Assembly (NCBI GenBank): GCA_030789695.1
Contig: CM061138.1
Coordinates: 181,017,051 to 181,081,050, forward strand
Direction of reading: 5' to 3'
DNA from: Scilla litardierei
Lineage: Eukaryota > Streptophyta > Magnoliopsida > Asparagales > Asparagaceae
DNA: 64,000 nucleotides
The translations under genes were made by a program, and so were the position numbers. Positions 46,762 to 58,396 of the stretch are shown here, one piece after another. Under the pieces are notes generated by a model. That model did no database searches. It was not told where the DNA came from and saw only the letters and a list, made by a program, of their open reading frames with translations. The first letter of the stretch is position 1. Each line of letters opens with the position of its first letter.

Positions 46762-48338
46762 ATGCGCAGGAACACAAGGAGTCTTGACGACTTGATTCCT
46801 GTTGATCCTGAGATAAATGCCACCCTAAGGTGTCTGGCCGCAGAGAAGAGAAGAAGAGAAGAGTCTGAAGCCATAGGGGAGAACACCCCACCTCATAAAT
46901 CCCTGCTGGAGTACCCGATTCCTTCCATCGAGTCCACCTCCGCCATCCAACCTCCTGCTATTACGACACAGAGCTTCGAGCTCAAGCCGTCCTTAGTGAC
47001 GTGGATCCAGCAGGATCAATTCTCTGGGGCACCCATGGAGAGCCCTATCGAACATCTGGACTCCTTGGAAAACTGTGACACATTCTGGATAAATGATGTC
47101 ACCACTGAAGCAATCCATCTGAAGTTATTCCCCTTCTCTCTGCGGGATAAGGCCAAACTGTGGCTTAGGGGGAAGGACCCGAACACCTTCAACACTTGGG
47201 AGAAGCTCTCAAACACCTTCTTGACTATGTTCTTTCCTCCAGGGAAGACCATGAAGCTGAGGAGTGAGATCTCCTTCTTCTCCCAAGCCAGCCACGAGTC
47301 CCTGTATGAAGCTTGGACAAGATTTAAAGAAATGCAGCGAAGATGCCCTCATCACGAGCTTCCGAAGTGGCAGATAATTAATCTGTTCTATAACGGGCTG
47401 AGTGATGATTTAAAATCTTCGATGGACGCCGCGGCTGGGGGTCCTTCATGTCTAGAAGTGAAGAAGATGCCGGGAACATCTTGGAAAACATGGCATCGAA
47501 CAATGAGCGGTGGTGAGACGAGCGTGCCACACCCCGATCTGGAGGAATTCATAGAGTCGAATACGTCGACAAGTTGTCCAGCAAATTTGATTTGCTGTCG
47601 ACCCAGATCTCAGCGCTCATGGTAGGATCTGGCGGTGCCGGCACGCAACAAGTATCGGCGGTGGAATCTGAAATCCTAAGAGACTTCGATGGTGGTGACA
47701 TTTCACCACCGATGGATCAAGCGAGCGCGCTTTTCTTCAACCCTACTGGTAATGCGCTGTATCCTCCTAGGACAAGCTCGAATCCGGTCTATTCTCAAAA
47801 CAACCGGAACCACCCTAATCTTAGCTACCGGGCACCGTATCAGCAGCCGCAGCAGCAGCAACAACAAGTATATCAGCCGCCTGGGCAACAGCAGCAGCAG
47901 ATATATCAGCCGCCCAGGCAATAGCAGCAGCAATTTCAGCAGTAGTAGCAGCTTCCATAACAGTATCAGCAATATCCCCCAAGGAACCAGCAGCCCATGC
48001 AGCAGCAGCAGCAGCAGTATGGCCAACAGCGTGTCATCTCCCCGGCTGAGTCCCTCTTGACTCAATACATTACCAACCAGGAGAAGATAAATTTGAAGCT
48101 GGAGTTGGGGCAGAGGGCTCTCACTGACCAAGTAACCCAGCTAGGGTTACAGGTGGCGAACCTTCAAAGGTCGCAAAATCTATTGCCGCCACAACCGGAA
48201 GTGAACCCGAGGGGGGCAAACCAGACTTTGGCACTCACACACGAGCATGCGAATGTGTCTGCTATCGTGTTGAGAAGCGGAACACAAATCCCCACAAGAG
48301 TGCCCGCCAAGGAACCGGAAGCACCGTTGGTCATATAG
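46762..48338 (+). pseudogene. gag: element F gag
   Basis: Starts MRRNTRSLDDLIPVDPEINA. The same Athila-type capsid blocks as in D follow (QQDQFSGAPMESPIE, LFPFSLRDKAKLWLRG, FFPPGKTMKLRSEISF, HHELPKWQIINLFYNGL). One G is lost from the G run near 47443 (AAAGGP region), and the frame resumes through SSKFDLLSTQISALM. The Gln-rich tail has three TAG and one TAA at expected Gln codons (47922-47965). It ends at a TAG at 48336-48338 where D has GAG. Confidence 0.87.
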
Positions 48339-49229
48339 CGACCAATTGAAAAAGCCGATGACAACGGCGCTTCGTCGCCAAAGACTACGACTCCGGAGGA
48401 AGTCCCTGAAGAGGAGAAGAAGAAGGACGAGGAAGGGAGCCTCAAGGTATTTAAGCACGTTGTGCCTTTTCCACAACGTCTGGCCTAAGTAAAGATAGAC
48501 GAAAAGTATGGCAAATTCTTTGCCATGGTCAAGGATTTAAGCTTGCAGATCCCGTTCCTCGAAGCTATTGAGACAATTCTCTCCTACGCAAAATTTTTAA
48601 AGGATTTGGTGACAAGAGGGTCCAGGAAGGAGAAGGTCGTACTAACGGCGGAATGCAGCGCTCTCATTCAGAGAGCAAATTCGCCCAAGCTAAAAGACCC
48701 AGGAAGTTTCTCCATCCCTTGTTCAATAGGGGAAGTAAAAATCCATCGGGCGCTCGTGGATTTAGGAGCGAGCGTCAGCTTAATGCCCCGGTCGCTGTAC
48801 AGGAGAATAGGGATGGGAGACCTGGAGCCCACGGGTATGACACTTCAATTATTCGATAGATCGGTTAAATACCCGGTGGGAATAGTAGACGACCTACCTG
48901 TTGACGTCAGTGGAGTGCAAGTGCCGGTGGACTTCGTGGTGATGGACATGCTTGAAGACACCCATACACCCATCATCCTTGGACGGCCCTTCATGGCCAC
49001 TGTCGGCGTGCTAATAGACGTGAAGAAGGAGAAGCTTTCCCTTAACGTTGGCAATGAAAATGTCGAGTATGATTTGGGGTTATCAATGAATCACCCCAAC
49101 CCCCCGGATGATCCAAGTTGCAATATGCTGGACTTAGAAGAAGAAAGGGCCATAGAAGCCGAGGCCAGGGAAATTCTTTCAAGGAATCCCCCCGACAGCT
49201 TGGGGGACTTAGAAAACATGTCGGTCTGA
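48339..49229 (+). pseudogene. element F aspartic protease
   Basis: Continues gag in frame. A TAA near 48486-48488 replaces an expected CAA; the rest (48525-49229) is open. Retropepsin blocks: FSIPCSIGEVKIHRALVD, active site DLGAS intact at 48759-48773, LYRRIGMGDLEPTGM, IILGRPFMATVGVLIDV. It ends SLGDLENMSV with no RT after it, almost as in D. Confidence 0.86.
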
Positions 49230-49610
49230 AGAAAGATGATGTTGCTGAGAAAGAGGGTCCGTCGCATATGATCCCTCCCGGGTTTCGAAAAGCTCCTCCG
49301 ACGAGGAGAAAAGGGAAAGAGCTCATGGGGCTCATCGGAAATGAGATCCGGATCTTGAAAAGAGTGGCGGTAGACGCCAATATAAGGGAGAAGCCTCCGG
49401 ATTCCATCAACGGAGGGAGGATCGTCGATCAAGTCTACTTGTCACTGCCGACGACACCAAAGGCCACCAACTCTGAATCTGAAGCGATGCCAATCTTAGG
49501 GCATCACCCCCGTCCACCTTGAATATCATCTACGGGCGTCGAGCAATCGACGTTAAACAAAAGCGCTTCATGGGATGCAACCCATGCTCTAAACTTTCAT
49601 CTTCGTTTTT
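49230..49610 (+). pseudogene. element F pol remnant and conserved pol-end motif
   Basis: Counterpart of 16271-16650: GNEIRILKRVAVDANIREKP ... GHHPRPP, then GACGTTAAACAAAAGCGCTT and GGGATGCAACCCATG. Confirms that the RT-to-integrase loss came before the two copies separated. Confidence 0.68.
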
Positions 49611-49734
49611 AGGATCATTTTTTAGCTTTATTTTTCCTATTTTGATAAATAAATCCAGCCGCGGGAACTTTCGTCGAGAGACTTAGGCCATTTGTGAATT
49701 TTTGCAGGAAACAAGCCCTCACCTGATTGGGTGA

Positions 49735-50082
49735 CCACTCAACCAATCGGGTGATACGTATCAGACAATGGCCCGTATCTGCTCTCCAGCGAACCGGTCG
49801 GGTGAAGCAATGTGAGACCAGGTGCAAGACCGTGTGAGCTGGTCTGAACTCTCGGATTTTTGGGATTTAATCAACCGATCGGTTGATAGAAGCTGTGGTC
49901 GTGTGACAGACCGGGTGAGCTGTACTGAATTCTCGGAAAAAAACTGTGAAGCGGCCAACCGATCGGTTGAGTTCTCAACCGATCGGTTCGCCTGTAGCCT
50001 CTTTTCAGCAATTTTTTTGACCTAATTGTCAACCAATCAGGTGAAAACTCACCCGATCGTTTCGAATTAAACCCTATAAATA
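49735..50082 (+). promoter_or_regulatory. element F internal promoter-like array
   Basis: CCGATCGG cores and relatives from 49738 to 50060, then TATAAATA at 50075-50082, 430 bp before the ORF start, as in D. It lacks the 74-bp duplication. A CT-rich leader follows to 50511. Confidence 0.6.
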
Positions 50083-50511
50083 TCCCACCCTCACACGTTC
50101 ATTTCCCCCTTCACCCGATTTCGATCTTCGTCGCCGTTTCGACTTCCCCAAGCTCCAAACGGCCTCGATCCTCCCTCAACCGACCACAAATCCCCCTAGA
50201 TCGATCCCTCCACTCTCCATCTCCTTCCCTCTATCGATTTCTCTCTCTCCATCTTCGATTTCACCCGCATAAAAACCCTAGTTTTTGCCCACTTCCCCCC
50301 GTTTCAAAATTTTGATGAAAAGAAACGCCGCAGCTTCACACTCCATCCCATTGCACTGCGTTGGGTCATCTACGAGCAAGGATCTTCATCGCTTCTGGGT
50401 AACTTCGCTCCTTAGCTCCATTTCATATTTTGCCCTAGTATTTCTATTTGCTCGATTGCCTGAGTTAGTGTGCATTCATCACATCTTGCATACATACACA
50501 CACTCTCTCTC

Positions 50512-52189
50512 ATGGCCAAAGATAAAGATAAGGGTAAGGGTATTATGCGTGAGGAGGATGAGTCTCGCAAGAGACGAAAGACCACACGTCCACAACACTC
50601 ACGCAGTCCTCCTGCACAGCCTGCACAACCCCAACCCCAACCCCAACCTATGATCCCAGCTGAGGACCCAATGATGGGCCCGCGTGGCTACCATTTTAGG
50701 AATCAAGAACAAAAAGATTTTTATCATAGACTTGATGCACGGGGACACCTATCCACCAAATTTGCCCATGCCCAAACGCTTATCGATCTCGGTGTGTTCA
50801 CTGAGGTCGAGACTCTCTTCGTCAATTTAGGATGGATAGCTTTCCTTAACGCCACCACGGTGTCCTACCCCTCCCTCACACTAGAATTTTTATCATCCCT
50901 TGTATGTGAGTCGGGGTCGATCGTCATTTTCCGCATCCGTAACAAAACCATTCGCACCCACCTGGATACCATTAATAACATCTTTGGTTTTCCCATCCTG
51001 GGGAACGACGCTATCCGTCCCTACGGGTATCCACCCGAATTTGACGTCGATCAATTTTGGTTTCGCCTCACCCTACGCGATCGGTATCCTCGAGGTAAGG
51101 CCAAGGCCTCCTCCATCATTCACCACATCTTCCGTCTGGCCCATCGAATCATTTCTTGCACGTTTTCCCCAGGGATGAGTCATGTACCGTGACCATCCCT
51201 GATCTTTTCATTTTGTGGGCCATGACCTTTGCTTATGTTCGCAGTGATGACGGGATTTCTTTTAGGGCCCCTACCATTCCCATCCATGCCGGTGCTTGGC
51301 TTGTTTCCAGGCTTCTTGAGATTAGCCACGCCGGCAAGGGCAAGCTTTGTTGCGGGGGCTTTATTACTATCATAGCTGCATATCCCCAGTTCAATATCCC
51401 CATCTCCCGAGATCTGCCAACTGTCGCAGGACCCTCACGTCTAGATCTTGACGTCCTGCGACATATTCACATGATCAAGCCCCGCCCCGATGGCCGTTTC
51501 ACTTTCCACTATGGACACCCCCTACTCCCTATACCATTCTGCCCAACCCCGCTCGCATGACTATCGTTTTGGTGGCAGATTGGACATTTCCTCCCGATCC
51601 TGAGTTTCTTGAGGGGCTCCGTTTTCCATTCCTTCCCCAGGGCGCTCCGCGACCATCTTCCTCTGCCGCCCACTTAGGCGTGCAGGATATCCCTGCGTCC
51701 CGGGGAGATTCCGGGGCTGGCCCTAGTAGGGTCATCCCAGCTTCTGTCCCCACCACCACCGTCACCACCTCTCCAGTCCGTATAACCACCTCCTCCTCCT
51801 TTCGTCGAGCCGCCTCTACTCACCTTCATCTCGAGGCTGAGTTAGCTTCATTGTGCGCTGCCGCATCCTCTTTCACCTCCTCGGTCCCATCCTCTTCCAT
51901 CTTCACTCACCCATGTTTCCTCGCACTTGAGAGGAATATGGCTGCCATCCTCTGCATTCTCACCCACGTTCACAGACCACCACCACCCTCACCACCACCT
52001 TCATCCCCTCGACGATCTTCACCACCACCTTCACATTCATCCATTCCCACCACTACACCCACACACACCGTTCCCATTCCCTCCACTTCACCGCCACTCA
52101 CGACCACTGCCGATGCCCCCATAGACCCATCACCATCTACTTCCATCACCCCATACACGCGCCGCAAGAAATTGCAGGTGCGCTCATGA
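50512..52189 (+). pseudogene. element F third ORF, ATHILA ORF-1 type
   Basis: Starts MAKDKDKGKGIMREEDESRK, with a Lys/Arg-rich N-terminus, then Pro/Gln-rich PAQPQPQPQP. The ATHILA core is FYHRLDARGHLSTKFAH, LTLEFLSSLVCESGS, IFGFPILGNDAIRP, FDVDQFWFRLTL. One base is lost near 51167 (T/C run) and one near 51527 (C run) relative to D, giving three frames. It ends TPYTRRKKLQVRS after a Pro/Ser tail. Each of D and F has the codons the other has lost, so the common parent was open here. Function unknown. Confidence 0.8.
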
Positions 52190-54057
52190 TCACTTCCCCC
52201 TCCATCCTCACCTACCCCCATACCTCCACCATCAACCACTGCATTGGTCGCCATTTCACTTCCACTCACCGTCATCACCTCCACACCACCCATCGTCCAC
52301 ACTTCCTCCGCACCTACCCATCCTTCACCTCGCCCACTTTCTCCACTCCTCCGCACACCAGTCACCTCTCTCATCCACTCCCCCGCATCCCCCACTTCTT
52401 CCATCGAGGAGGACGAGGACGATTCCTCTCCTGCTTTTTGATTTCATTTTGGTTTTCTGACCTCCCCCTTGTATATCTCTGCATTTTCATGATCATATCA
52501 TATTGCTAGCATTGTCATGTCTAGCTTGGGGGAAGTCAATTTTTCTGTGTGTTGTCGTGTGATGTTTTCTATGTGTGCTTGTTTATATATGTCGTGTGGT
52601 GTGATTTTCTATCTTTTATTTTCTGTTTATATGTCATGTGGTGTGATTTTCTTTATTGTTCAGTTTCGTATGTGTGTTTTTCTTGTTTTTCATTTCTTTT
52701 GGTGTCGGTGCGAATTCCCCCCCACTTTCATTGCCCTCCCGTATTTACTTCTATTGCATTAAGGGCAATGCAGGTTTCAGCTTGGGGGAGTCACACTTTG
52801 TGCGTCATTTGCGTCTTTTTCTTCGTTTTTGAGTCGTTTTCATTGTGTTTTTCTTTTTCTTTTTCTTCTTCTCATCTCTTTCTCCTAGAGATGATCCCCT
52901 ATGATGAATTGCCACAAAATCACACACACACCTAGCATGGCTTCGATTTTCACTTTCACTAACCCTAGGAAGCCGAGTCCTCTTGCATTTCATGCATCGT
53001 GGGTCCACTTGCTTTTATGTGAGTCGTGTGTCGTGCTTAGCTGTTTGGTGTGCTTCTACTTTGTGATTTTGATTTATATACATGTCCTAGGAATGACCCC
53101 TAGATTATCATGCTTCGATTTGAATATGCGGTATTTGCTTCTCCTGTCTGCTTCTGTATGCATAAATATATATATCGTATGCTTCATTTCGCATGTGTCG
53201 GGATTCCACAATTAGGACTAGGATAACCCATTTAGCCTACGCTCTGATTAGCAAAAAATCTCATTTGCCCAAGTGTTTAGAATCTGATTTCTTTTTTATT
53301 TTACTTGGTGCAAATCCCCTCGTCGTGTACCGTTCTCCCACTTGGGAGAGTACACACGTGTATATACCCCAAAATCCAAAAATCCAAAAAAAGAGAGAAA
53401 AGAAAAACCCAAAAAAAGGAGAAAAGAGAAAAGAAAGAAAAAATAATAATATACATATATCAAAAACCCAAAAAAATGTGTGTGAATATTTTCCTACCTA
53501 CCGAGAATAAAGGGAAGGCGAGAATTTGCACCGAGTGTTCTACTCCACATCATCTCAACCCCCCATCGCTTTCGAAAACACTTGGAATAGGGAATTTCTA
53601 GCTATTATCTAGGCGATAGTGTGGTGATGTCCAAGTCCCTAGCTGTGGAGTCCCTGACACATGATACGTTTCGATTCTTACTTTCCTCTCATGCATGCTT
53701 GAGCTACATATTCACCGCTTATTTCAAATCGAATCGATATTTGGGTCTTTTCTTGGATTTGTGTATATGGAGCTTATAGCACAGTGTAGATAGTGACATC
53801 GTCTGCTAGTACACGACTACACTCACTCACGCTTCACCGCGTGGGCCCACGATACTTGTCTGGACTCGTTTCATTTGGTTTAGTGTTGTGATTTGGTGTT
53901 TGCTTGCTTGGTGTGGCGTTTTTGATTTTGTTGGCCCTGACGGGTGATTTAGGATTTAGAGTTCTCTTTTTCTCTCTTTCTCTCTATTTTCTCCCTCTGA
54001 GCTCCTACTCTCACTCGTCTTCCTAGAGGATGAGGAAGGGTTCAGCTTGGGGGATTT
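52190..54057 (+). other. element F 3' non-coding region
   Basis: Matches D 19358-20184 plus 27818-28857 without interruption and contains the empty E target near 52985. Purine sites AGCTTGGGGGA occur near 52523, 52780 and, as the true tract, 54042-54054. A-rich block 53370-53480. Confidence 0.75.
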
Positions 54058-55735
54058 TGACGTGTGTGTATATTTTATATATTCACGCACGTCTTCTTTG
54101 TGTTTTTTCGTTATTTTCCGCCGTCTCGTATCCATTTTCTCGTGTTTTCTCGTTTTCTTTCACTTTTCCGTGTTTTTGAGTGTTTGCAGGAGTTTGCCAG
54201 CATAGGGGACATATAACGAAGATATCATGAGTCCCTGGAGCAACGGGAGGAGTCATGCGTGATTCAGGGGGTCAAACGACCAAGATTGCCACTTTTCAGC
54301 CCCCACCCGATCGGTTGGACACAGCCAACCGATCGGGTGATGCACGCGTGCACGACCCGGACAGCCGCTGAAGCAATGTGAGCAGCAACCGATAGGTTCA
54401 ACGACCGGTTCAGCCCAACAGATCTCTCGGGAAATTGAAGCTGAATTCCAACCGATCGGGTGACCATCACCCGATCGGTTCATCTGTAGCCGTTTCACCC
54501 CAAGTCACGACCCGGAGAGCTCACCCGACGGCCAGCTGACCGTGCCAAAACGTCGCAACTTGCTGTCTTTTGGGCGACGTTTCCAACCGATCGGTTGATT
54601 TATCAACCGATCGGTTCACCTGATGAGCTCAAGATCCAAACGACTAGAAGCTTCCGCCAACCGATCGTGCCTTGTGACCGGGTGAAATTCTGAAGAGCGC
54701 TGCCGAAGAACGAAGCAGGTCACCCGATCGGTTGATACTTCAACCGATCCGGTGACATCTCTTTCTATATATAGAAGCCCTAGGTTTCCAGAAACGAGGG
54801 CTGTTTATTATTTCTGTCTTTTTCTCTATTGCGACGGCTGGAATTTTTTGGTTATTTGTAAGTGTTCAGATCTTTTTGAAACTTTAATATATTGTTAATT
54901 GCATTTCTACTACTTCATTTCTATTGCCCCGATTATGTTTTTAACGGTCGATTTTTATTTAGATTGCTTTTTAGCTAAAATGTGTGAGTAGTTCCCAAAT
55001 CTGGGATTTTGGTAGAAACCCCTTCGTGTGTCCTCCCTGATGCGTCCATAGGACTATGAAACCGATAGGGATTAGGAATCTATTGGTTACACGGGGTGTT
55101 TCATTGTCATCGGCGAGAAAAAGACCTCCTTTGACCGTTGGGCCAAGGGGGAATAAACTTGGCGGTTGACTCCCTAGCCATAGCACATGCCCATAGCGTA
55201 GACATCGAATCCTAGCGCGTGGGAACGACAGGATGAGATGTCGGGAGTTTTCGTTGCGAGCTTAGTGCTCCCGAAGTCGGTCAGTGTTAATGGACATGGG
55301 AATGCCCACTGACCGAACCCGGGTAGTCCGACGTATCATCCTGGGCACCGACCGGAATATCGGGCCCATGGGACGCCGGTATCACTCTTAGAGGCAATGT
55401 CCCACCATTAAACCCTAATTCCGATCGTTATCCTATGCGTCGGCCGTATTAGCGAGAATCACATGATAGGGTGGAAACCGAAGTCCTAGGTTTCCTTTTA
55501 TATTTTTTAACCTCATATCTAAAATTTGTGACAACCCATCTATCGATTCGGGCTAGCTCACCCATAGGGTGAATCAGGTCCCTTCTGACACAAGCACAAC
55601 CACGCCTCCCTGTGTTCGACCCCCAAGCCACACTACAACACCGTGCGCTTGCGGTTATAAATATTTAAATCTCGCGCCCCCAATCCTATTGCGCACATTG
55701 CACATTGCATGCATCATAACATCGTGGGGACGTCA
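54058..55735 (+). repeat. element F 3' LTR
   Basis: 1678 bp, similar to 44894-46568; TATATATAG near 54769. Followed by ATAAA. Confidence 0.95.
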
Positions 55736-55740
55736 ATAAA

Positions 55741-56880
55741 ATAGGGATGTTAACAAGAGAAATTGGATAAGAAAAATTGGATAAGAAAAATTGAATAAGA
55801 GAATTTGGACAAGAGTATATACATCTATTCTATAAAATAGGGATGTTACCAAGAGAAATTGGATAAGAGAAATTAGACAAGAGAAATTGGATAAGAGAAT
55901 TTGGACAAGAGTATATACATACATATATACATATACATACATACATATACATACATACATCTACTCTATAAAATAGGGATGTTATCAAGAGAAATTAGAT
56001 AAGAGAAATTTGACAAAAGAAATTGGATAAGAGAATTTGGACAAGAGTATATACATACATATATACATATACATACATACATATACATACATACATATAC
56101 ATACATCTATTCGCCCACGAGAGGGTGTCCTAGTGGTAAGTCATTCCGCTCCAAAGCCAAGGGATGCGGGGTTCGAGGCCTATGGCCGCCGTGACTTGGT
56201 AATTATTGTGGAATTTGTTGTGGAATTATTTACCCTGGGGCTACATCTCCCCTCTCGGACTAACCCGGGGGCCGTTGGGGGCACGGCGGTCACCCCCAGT
56301 TTGCATATTCTCGACCGGGCTCTCGCCTTACCCTCCTAAAAGGCAGGAGGAGGGGGTTGGGGATTTTTCTGGGTTTTAAAAAAAAATACATACATCTATT
56401 CTATAAAATAGGGATGTTATCAAGAGAATTTGGATAAGAGAATTTGGACAAGAGTATATACAATTATTCTATAAAATAGGCATGTTATCAAGAGAAATTG
56501 GATAAGAGAAATTGGATAAGAGAAATTGGTCAAGAGAAATTGGATAAGAGAATTTGGACAAGAGTATATACATATACATACATAAATATACATTCATACA
56601 TATACATACATCTATTCTATAAAATAGGGATGTTATCAAGAGAAATTGGATAAGAGAAATTGGATAAGAGAATTTGGACAATAGTATATACATCAATTCT
56701 ATAAAATAGGGATGTTATCAAGAGAAATTGGATAAGAGAAATTGGACAAGAGAAATTGGATAAGAGAATTTGGACAAGAGTATATCTATTCTATAAATAG
56801 GGATGTTATCAAGAGAAATTGGATAAGAGAAATTGGTCAAGAGAATTTGGATAAAAGAATTTGGACAAGCGTATATACAT
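55741..56880. repeat. AT-rich tandem repeats and TACATA microsatellites
   Basis: Repeated units of the form GGGATGTTATCAAGAGAAAT followed by TGGATAAGAGAA blocks, separated by (ACAT/ATAC)n at 55915-55960, 56050-56105 and 56565-56605. The leading part of each unit, TCTATTCTATAAAATAGGG, equals a Helitron-like 5' end. No genes; open minus frames here are repeat artefacts. Confidence 0.8.
56113..56385 (+). mobile_element. tRNA-derived SINE
   Basis: The 5' part has pol III promoter boxes: TAGTGGTAAGTC (A box-like) and GGTTCGAGGCC (B box). It ends in a short A tail. It is flanked by the 16-bp duplication ATACATACATCTATTC at 56097-56112 and 56386-56401. About 273 bp. It needs a LINE for movement. 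Confidence 0.82.
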
Positions 56881-56888
56881 ACATATAT

Positions 56889-57289
56889 GGGTAAAGTGTT
56901 CCTAGTGTGACTCCTTAGATTCAATCTAAGGAGTCGCCCCCATTTTCCCCATATCCCACATTTTTTTCGGAATTTTTTTTCATGGGGCTGTTGTTCACCT
57001 CATGGATGATGAACATACCAAAAATCAATTCATTCAAATACTTTTAGAGCCACCATCTACCCCTTGCAACTTCATGGGTTTTCAGCACGTTTTCAGACCG
57101 TTGAAGTTGTAAATGGTAGATGGTGGCTCTAAAAGTATTGGAATGGCTTGATTTTTGGTATGTTGATCATCCATGAGGTGAACAACAACCCAATGAAAAA
57201 TAAAATCCAAAAAAATTGTGGGATATGAGGGAAAATGGGGGCGACTCCTTAGATTTAATCTAAGGAGTCACCCTAGGAACACTTTACCC
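56889..57289. mobile_element. foldback MITE, probably MULE-type
   Basis: 401 bp with ends GGGTAAAGTGTTCCTAG and CTAGGAACACTTTACCC. The two halves pair along almost their whole length, meeting near 57085-57100. Flanked by the 9-bp duplication TACATATAT (56880-56888 and 57290-57298), which suits Mutator-like transposases, though the repeat-rich target weakens this. Non-coding. Confidence 0.8.
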
Positions 57290-57302
57290 TACATATATAC
57301 AT

Positions 57303-57730
57303 ATACATACATATATATTATAAAAGAGGGATGTTATCAAGAGAAATTGGATAAGAGATATTGGACATGAGAAATTGGATAAGAGATATCTATATTATAA
57401 AAGAGGGATGTTATCAAGAGAAATTGGATAAGAGATATTGGACAAGAGAAATTGGATACAAGATATCTATATTATAAAAGAGGGATGTTATCAAGAGAAA
57501 TTGGATAAGAGATATTAGACATGAGAAATTGGATAAGAGATATCTATATTATAAAAGAGGGATGTTATCAAGAGAAATTGAATAAGAGATATTGGAAAAT
57601 AGAAATTGGATAAGAGTGATGTTATCAAAAGAAATTGGATAAGAGATATCTATATTATAAACGAGAGATGTTATCAAGAGAAATTGGATAAGAGATATTG
57701 GACAAGAGAAATTGGATAAGAGATATCTAT
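57303..57730. repeat. tandem repeat of ~80-90 bp units
   Basis: About five units containing TATTATAAAAGAGGGATG, TTATCAAGAGAAATTGGATA and AGATATTGGACAAGAG. Related to the repeats at 55741-56880. Confidence 0.8.
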
Positions 57731-58396
57731 TATACATTTGACAACGTTTTTTGAATTTTAGGGCTGACTAGGACAAGATAAAGAGTGGCTGAGATTTGAT
57801 CTTGGCAAATCAATGGTTGAGATTCGGTTTTGTGAAAATTTTAGTGGGAAAACTTAAATTTTGGTGGGAAAAGTGTCTTGGGAACCAAAATTTTGAAATT
57901 ACAAGTGCCTTGGAAAAGATTGTGAAGATTAAATTTGAGGGGAAAAGTGTCTTGGGAATCTAAAATTTGAAATTAAAAGTGCATTGGGAAAGATTGTAGA
58001 GAAGCATTTGAAATTAAAAGTGCATTGAAAAATTTAGCGTAAAACAATTTAGCGGAACAACAAATTAGCGTAAAAATACCCTGAGGTTTGTTGTTCCGCG
58101 CGCGCCGCCGTAGGCGCCCGCGCCGCCGAACGCTAACTTTTTTTAACGCTAATTTGTTGTTCCGCGTCGAAGGCGCGGGCGCCAAATTTGTTGTTCGACG
58201 TTGAATTTATTATTTCGCGCCGAATGCTCCTGCGCCAAATTGTTGTTCCGCGTCGAAGGTGACTGTGCCGCTAAATATTTTTGCACTAATTTATTGTTCT
58301 GTTAAATTTTGGCTGAGTAAATAATTTTTCAGGGAACAAAGATTTCGCGGGGGAAATCTTAAATGAACCGTGCCCGCGGGCACGGGTTATAACTAG

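Larger units (their letters stand above)
44894..55735 (+). mobile_element. element F: second copy of the D family, uninterrupted
   Basis: 10,842 bp with LTRs of 1675 and 1678 bp and an ATAAA duplication (44889-44893 and 55736-55740). Same order as D and also without RT, RNase H and integrase. It is clearly diverged from D, so the two are separate insertions of the same shortened family. Confidence 0.95.
44881..58396 (+). mobile_element. Helitron-like element H2, interrupted by element F
   Basis: Begins TCTATTCAATAAA directly after the CTAG of H1, and is then interrupted by F, with ATAAA duplicated. Ends CCGTGCCCGCGGGCACGG (58368-58385), a short spacer and CTAG at 58393-58396. Between are AT-rich tandem repeats, a SINE and a MITE, then a GC-rich repetitive body (58030-58265). 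The outer limits are inferred; several Helitron ends may be nested. Confidence 0.45.
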
